A stretch of 64,000 nucleotides of DNA from a bacterium (GTDB taxonomy: Bacteria; Electryoneota; RPQS01). How positions within the stretch are numbered: position 1 is the first letter of the stretch; each line of letters starts with the position of its first letter. The notes beneath the pieces were generated by a model that worked only from the letters and a program-made list of their open reading frames with translations, had not been told where the DNA came from and did not search any database. Positions 59,982-64,000 of the stretch are shown piece after piece. The stretch is from NCBI GenBank assembly GCA_036504735.1, contig DASXUQ010000005.1, forward strand, positions 527,377 through 591,376. Reading direction: 5' to 3'. Made by a program: the position numbers and the translations under genes.

Positions 59982-61826
59982 TTACGTGTCGAGGTCCAGC
60001 GCCTTCAGCACCTCCACCGCCATTTCGAACTTGTTGAAGGGCGGCATAAGGTAAGCACCCTGCGCCATGGGCTTCATGGCGTGGAGCAGAGTCTGAGCGA
60101 TTTCCACACCGACACGCGGGCCTTCTGTGCCGGAATCGGCCATCCTTTTGCGGATCGGTTCCGGCACAAACATGTCCGGGATTTCATTGTGAATGAATTC
60201 CGCGTGCTTGGCACTGCGCAGCGGCATGATGCCCACAAAGACGGGAATCTTGCAGAAGCCGGAAATGTCGTTGCGGAACTTCTCGAGAGTCGCGGCATCG
60301 AATAGCGGCTGCGTGAACGCGAACTGCGCGCCGGCATCCATCTTCTTGCGGAAGCGGTCATACTCGAGTTCCAGATTGGTCGCCGTGGGATTGACGCCCA
60401 CTCCCAGCAGAAAGCGCGTGTTCTCTTCCATCTCGCGGCCCGTGAGGTCCCGCCCGGCATTCAACTGCGTCACCAGCTTGGAAAGACCGATGGAATCCAA
60501 TTCGAACACACCCTTGGCAAAGGGATAATCTCCGACGGCAGTGGGGTCTCCCGTCACCGCCAGAATGTTGAGCACCCCGAGGGCGTGAGCACCGAGTAAC
60601 TCCGATTGCAGCGCCAGAGCGTTGCGGTCGCGGCAGGAGATGTGCAGCAGCACTTCCGCACCGGCGTCGCGGTGCACCAGATGTGCCATGGCCAGCGCGC
60701 TTAAGCGCGAACGCGCCAGAGGGGAATCGGCGACATTGATCAGATCCACGCCGTGGGATTTCAGCATCTGCGCACTGCGGATGAACGGCTCGGCGTTGAA
60801 GCCGCGCGGCGGATCGATTTCCACCGAAATCTGAAAGCGTTTGCCGAGGTTGGCGCGGAAATCGCTGCGCGGCACGTGCGTTGTGACGGAGTGCGTCAAG
60901 CGCTCTTCATCAGGATCATGCAGCAGCGCGCCGTGCACCGTCACGCGGCGTTTGCCCTTGACCGCTTCGGCCACCGCGCGGATATGCTCCGCAGTGGTTC
61001 CGCAGCATCCGCCGACAATTGAAACACCGGCGTCGACGAAGCGCCGCGCGTAATCGGCAAAATACTGCGGCGACGCAAGGTAAATATACCGTCCTCCCAC
61101 CACACGCGGCAAGCCTGCGTTGGGCTGGGCGGAGAGCGGGATTCCGTCGCCCATCCGCTCGATGACATCCAGAATCGGCTGCGGTCCTACGGAGCAATTA
61201 GCGCCGATTGCATTGGCGCCGAATTCGGCCAAGGCTCGACGCACTTCCGACGGTTTGTCCCCCACCAGGGTTTTCCCGTCTTCGGTGAAGGTCATTGACG
61301 CAATCACCGGCAGGTCACACAGTTCGCGGATCGCTCCAATGGCCTCGCGGATTTCCGCAAGGCTCGACATGGTTTCCACGACGAACAGATCCACGCCGCC
61401 TTCAAGCAGTCCTGCGATCTGAGTTCGAAAAGCCTCCCGGGCGTCGGACAGGGACAAGGTGCCGATGGGCTCGAGCACGCGATTAAGCGGACCAATGGAA
61501 CCTGCGACGAAGACCGAGTCTCCTGCCGCACGGCGCGCGATCTGTGCCCCGACGCGGTTGATCTGACGGACGCGCTTCTCGAAGCCATGCTCGGCAAGCC
61601 GCAAGGCACTGGCGCCGAAGGTGTTCGTTTCGATCAGATCCGCTCCGGCGGCGATGTACTCGCGATGCAGAGCTTCAACGACTTCCGGATCGGATTCGTT
61701 CAGTTCCTCAAAGCAGGAGCGATAGGAGTAACCGCGCGAGTAGAGAGCGGTTCCCGTCGCGCCATCGGCCACGAGGACATCGTTCTGGATGCGGTCCAGG
61801 AAGCTGCGGGATTTAGAAGTGGACAT
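59982..61826 (-). CDS. homocysteine S-methyltransferase fused to methylenetetrahydrofolate reductase
   Basis: 614 residues. Residues 1-295: zinc-dependent homocysteine methyltransferase with C211 ('GANCSVGP') and C274-C275 ('VGGCCGTTAEHI'). Residues about 320-614: MetF-type flavoprotein reductase ('FQISVEIDPPRGFNAEPFIRSAQML', 'NILAVTGDPTAVGDYPFAKGVFELD', 'FAFTQPLFD'). The pairing resembles Bacillus YitJ: one arm makes methyl-THF, the other methylates homocysteine. It contains no cobalamin domain, so the methyl donor for the first half is not clear. It is convergent with the acyl-CoA dehydrogenase gene. Confidence 0.92.
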   Translation of the reverse strand: MSTSKSRSFLDRIQNDVLVADGATGTALYSRGYSYRSCFEELNESDPEVVEALHREYIAAGADLIETNTFGASALRLAEHGFEKRVRQINRVGAQIARRAAGDSVFVAGSIGPLNRVLEPIGTLSLSDAREAFRTQIAGLLEGGVDLFVVETMSSLAEIREAIGAIRELCDLPVIASMTFTEDGKTLVGDKPSEVRRALAEFGANAIGANCSVGPQPILDVIERMGDGIPLSAQPNAGLPRVVGGRYIYLASPQYFADYARRFVDAGVSIVGGCCGTTAEHIRAVAEAVKGKRRVTVHGALLHDPDEERLTHSVTTHVPRSDFRANLGKRFQISVEIDPPRGFNAEPFIRSAQMLKSHGVDLINVADSPLARSRLSALAMAHLVHRDAGAEVLLHISCRDRNALALQSELLGAHALGVLNILAVTGDPTAVGDYPFAKGVFELDSIGLSKLVTQLNAGRDLTGREMEENTRFLLGVGVNPTATNLELEYDRFRKKMDAGAQFAFTQPLFDAATLEKFRNDISGFCKIPVFVGIMPLRSAKHAEFIHNEIPDMFVPEPIRKRMADSGTEGPRVGVEIAQTLLHAMKPMAQGAYLMPPFNKFEMAVEVLKALDLDT

Positions 61827-61906
61827 AATTCGATTTGAGATCCCCGATAAGCCAGCGCGGGATCGACGGAACTTTTTGCGGTCGCTGCGCGATTAATAAT
61901 ACTGTG

Positions 61907-61925
61907 CCCAGTTGATCTTACTGGG
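61907..61925. promoter_or_regulatory. short palindrome before the peroxiredoxin gene
   Basis: CCCAGT, 7 nt, ACTGGG, 57 bp before the ATG in the gap shared with the divergent methyltransferase/reductase gene. It might be an operator; no named regulator consensus is recognised. Confidence 0.3.
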
Positions 61926-61982
61926 ACTGAATTCATGAACATTTCCCACCATCAGCTAAAACCATAATCATCAGGAGGAAAG

Positions 61983-62504
61983 ATGTCCGTACAAGTCGCC
62001 AAGCCCGCCCCGAAATTTATGATGGACGCTTTGCACGGCGAGGACTTTACTAAAGTATCGCTGGAGGATTACAAAGGAAAGTGGCTGGTTCTGTTTTTTT
62101 ACCCGCTGGATTTCACCTTCGTCTGCCCCACCGAGATCAAGGCGTTCTCCCAGGCGTATGAAGAGTTCACCAAGCGCGGCGCCGATATCCTCGGCTGCTC
62201 GGTAGACAGCACGCATAGCCATAAGGCGTGGACGAAGGATGGTCTCGGCAAGATCCGCTTCCCCTTGCTCTCCGATTTGAATCACACGGTCAGCCGGGAA
62301 TACGGTGTGCTTGACGAAGACGCCGGATTTGCCCAGCGCGGCACCTTCATTATTGACCCGGACGGCATTCTGCGCTGGAAGGTCGTGCATGACACCGGCA
62401 TTGGCCGCAACATCGAAGAGGTGCTGCGCGTGCTGGATGCTCTTCAGGCGGGTGGCCTTTGCGCCGCCAACTGGAGAGCCGGCGAAAAACTTATAAACGC
62501 ATAA
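61983..62504 (+). CDS. typical 2-Cys peroxiredoxin
   Basis: 173 residues. Peroxidatic C48 in 'PLDFTFVCPTEI' and resolving C160 in 'AGGLCAANW', so a typical 2-Cys enzyme of the AhpC/Prx1 group. It reduces hydrogen peroxide and alkyl hydroperoxides and is recycled by thioredoxin or AhpF; neither gene is adjacent. It is slightly shorter than E. coli AhpC. A strong ribosome site AGGAGG (61973-61978) and an own terminator suggest a highly expressed single-gene unit. Confidence 0.94.
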   Translation: MSVQVAKPAPKFMMDALHGEDFTKVSLEDYKGKWLVLFFYPLDFTFVCPTEIKAFSQAYEEFTKRGADILGCSVDSTHSHKAWTKDGLGKIRFPLLSDLNHTVSREYGVLDEDAGFAQRGTFIIDPDGILRWKVVHDTGIGRNIEEVLRVLDALQAGGLCAANWRAGEKLINA

Positions 62505-62530
62505 ACCTCAGACGCAAGCGATAGGGTTTG

Positions 62531-62562
62531 AAGCGCGGCAAAGATATTTGCCGCGCTTTTTT
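62531..62562 (+). terminator. intrinsic terminator of the peroxiredoxin gene
   Basis: AAGCGCGGCAAA, GATA loop, TTTGCCGCGCTT, running into six T (62557-62562). Classical strong terminator 26 bp after the stop codon; the flanking A's also make it partly usable for the convergent gene. Confidence 0.9.
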
Positions 62563-62569
62563 CCATGTC

Positions 62570-63415
62570 CTAAATCACGACGTTCTCGCCGCGCGTCACA
62601 TAGCCCTGCTCGTGTAACACCAGATGGCTGGCCGGGACCGCAGGGTCGTGCTCGAAAACCGCAATCCACCGCTCATCCGCGGCCTGCTTCAGATACTTTT
62701 TCTTTTCTTCGAGAGTCGTCAGCGGAAAAAGATCATACCCCATAATGTAGGGCAGAGGCACATGGGCCGACATGGGAATCAGATCGGCGGCAAACCAGAT
62801 CGTTTTGTCATCGGACTGAATGGTCACCATCTGCATGGCGGGCGTATGGCCATCCACCATGATGAGCTTGATTCCGGGGAAGATTTCGGTGTCGCCATCG
62901 ATGAGGTTCAGCAGACCGGATTCATGCACCGGCACGTAGTTGGCCGGAATGAAACTGGCGCGGTCGCGCTCTGTTGGCTTCAGCGCGTGCTCCCAATGCC
63001 GTTTCTGAACGTAGTGCTGCGCCTTGGGAAAGACCGGAACCGTTATGCCTTCGACCACACGCGTGGATCCGCCCGCATGGTCGAAATGCAGGTGGGTGTA
63101 GATGACATCCGTGATCTCTTGGGGTTTCACGCCGCGGACCTTCAGCGACGTCAGCAGCGACCGCTCGTGGGTGTCGATTCCGTAGATTTCCCGGAAGCGC
63201 AGGCTGTCTTTGTCGCCGCACCCCGTATCCACAAGAATCTTGCGATCCGCCGTTTCGATCAGCAGGCAGTGCATGGTCATGTCGATGCGGTTAAGATCAT
63301 CAGCGGGACAGGCGCGGCTCCACAGCGGTTTTGGCACCACGCCGAACATCGCGCCGCCATCCAATTTGAAATCGCCGGATTCGATCAGCGAGACAGCATA
63401 CGGTCCAAGAATCAT
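62570..63415 (-). CDS. MBL-fold metallo-hydrolase
   Basis: 281 residues. Metallo-beta-lactamase motif H-x-H-x-D-H in 'YTHLHFDHAGG', preceded by 'KILVDTGCGDK', with further ligands in 'VDGHTPAMQMV' and 'FAADLIP'. It resembles quorum-quenching lactonase and other N-acyl-homoserine-lactonase-like hydrolases, but that group covers many substrates and I assign none. ATG 63415 overlaps the end of the upstream gene by 4 bp, so the two are probably co-translated. Confidence 0.87.
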   Translation of the reverse strand: MILGPYAVSLIESGDFKLDGGAMFGVVPKPLWSRACPADDLNRIDMTMHCLLIETADRKILVDTGCGDKDSLRFREIYGIDTHERSLLTSLKVRGVKPQEITDVIYTHLHFDHAGGSTRVVEGITVPVFPKAQHYVQKRHWEHALKPTERDRASFIPANYVPVHESGLLNLIDGDTEIFPGIKLIMVDGHTPAMQMVTIQSDDKTIWFAADLIPMSAHVPLPYIMGYDLFPLTTLEEKKKYLKQAADERWIAVFEHDPAVPASHLVLHEQGYVTRGENVVI

Positions 63416-64000
63416 CCTTGCGCTCCACCCTTCACATGATCTGTTGGCCACGGCAGGCCTTCCCACACGCGGCGCGGATTATCCACTACCATTTTTCGAG
63501 TCGCATCCAGTCCCACAATCGCCGCCGTCGCATCCACACTGGCTTGAAGGCAGAAGCCATGCGAGCCGTCATCGTGCGCGTCGCTGGTCAGAATGTCTAC
63601 CACATTCCACGCGAGAAGCTGCTTGCTGCGTTTGACAAGCACATTGCCGAATTGCCCAAGAATCGACCCCGCATCCAGCGTCAGCACGGCGCCCGCATCA
63701 CGCAAGGCCTGCGGCTGATCCATAGTGCGTTGCGCGCGGGAAAAGCGCTCGTAATGCGCCAGCACCGGATGAATATTCTGCCGCCGGATTGCCTTGACGA
63801 CGTTCTGAATAATTTCGAAGGGCGTTTCGATGGGAAACTCAATCAGACAGTATTTCCCTTTGCCGCCGAAGCTGCTGGAAGGCAGCGCAAGCACTTTCAG
63901 AATGCCCGCCCCCACCATCAGTTCCGAAGCCAGAATCAGTTCCACGGGGATCTGCCGCTGTTTTGCGGCTTCCTTCACATGCGAAAAAACCGACTGAAAC
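63412..64000 (-). CDS. PHP-domain tyrosine phosphatase (CpsB/YwqE-like), 5' end outside window
   Basis: At least 195 C-terminal residues; the frame is open to the right edge (codons for 'FQSVFSHV' precede the first internal GTG at 63978). 'FPIETPFEIIQNVVKAIRRQNIHPVLAHYERF' and 'WNVVDILTSDAHDDGSHGF' are the late metal-binding blocks of the CpsB/CapC PHP phosphatases, which dephosphorylate the tyrosine kinases that control polysaccharide export. The N-terminal H-x-H metal motif would lie beyond the window. Confidence 0.8.
   Translation of the reverse strand, partial: FQSVFSHVKEAAKQRQIPVELILASELMVGAGILKVLALPSSSFGGKGKYCLIEFPIETPFEIIQNVVKAIRRQNIHPVLAHYERFSRAQRTMDQPQALRDAGAVLTLDAGSILGQFGNVLVKRSKQLLAWNVVDILTSDAHDDGSHGFCLQASVDATAAIVGLDATRKMVVDNPRRVWEGLPWPTDHVKGGAQG

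Noticed and set aside
1-64000. tRNA, rRNA, insertion sequence, prophage or integrase
   Set aside because: No cloverleaf-like segment with a TTCGA arm, no transposase or integrase motifs and no terminal repeats were seen by eye; a computed tRNA and Rfam scan would be decisive.

Overview
The window is about 64 kb of densely coding bacterial chromosome with moderately high GC content. It suggests a diderm member of the FCB superphylum or a neighbouring candidate phylum (Zixibacteria/KSB1-like lineages are my guess; no rRNA is present to settle it). Reasons: four secreted proteins end in, or carry near the end, a 'YPNPFNS' type A sorting domain used by type IX secretion; there is a gingipain-like C25 protein; Mla-type lipid transport genes and an outer-membrane beta-barrel protein are present; and MurE has the meso-diaminopimelate motif DNPR. 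Almost everything here is chromosomal housekeeping. I see no phage, insertion sequence, CRISPR array, tRNA or rRNA.

Layout. 1-7 kb: the tail of a secreted protein, tatA, a MerR-HTH/receiver regulator with its own promoter and palindrome, a large metalloprotease/beta-propeller/beta-barrel protein, and mlaE-mlaF. 7-8 kb: a convergent beta-propeller lipoprotein. 8.2-25.8 kb: a complete dcw cell-division and wall cluster (mraZ, a STAS-like gene, rsmH, ftsL, ftsI, murE, murF, mraY, murD, ftsW, murG, murC, murB, ftsQ, ftsA, ftsZ), mostly joined by start/stop overlaps and lacking ddl. A perfect inverted pair of DnaA boxes lies upstream of its promoter. 26-31.4 kb, minus strand: mrp, sufT-like, pyrR, pyrB, pyrC and a lipoprotein, with a probable PyrR attenuator before pyrR. 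31.7-34.1 kb: rlmH and a secreted M1 aminopeptidase.

34.3-41.3 kb, plus strand: EnvC-like protein, DNA polymerase III delta prime, RicT/PSP1 protein, metG, and an unusual methyltransferase-RadC fusion. 41.4-50.7 kb: the 1664-residue C25 protein, an SDR reductase, and two tandem 513-residue secreted hydrolase paralogues. 50.8-57.9 kb, minus strand: a probable operon of glutamate dehydrogenase, thiamine pyrophosphokinase, a large undescribed repeat protein, M42 peptidase, and a YtfI/YtfJ-like pair. 58-64 kb: pgeF, an acyl-CoA dehydrogenase, a fused homocysteine methyltransferase/MTHFR, peroxiredoxin, an MBL hydrolase and a partial PHP-type phosphatase.

Transcription looks sigma70-like. Seven start regions read by eye share a TTG-type -35, exactly 17 bp, and a -10 of TATCTT or TATATT. 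Convergent genes are separated by perfect 11-12 bp hairpins. The most noteworthy items are the DGND-repeat/HEAT protein, the DnaA-box dyad at the dcw promoter, the methyltransferase-RadC fusion, the STAS gene that reads through a terminator hairpin, and the pyrR leader.
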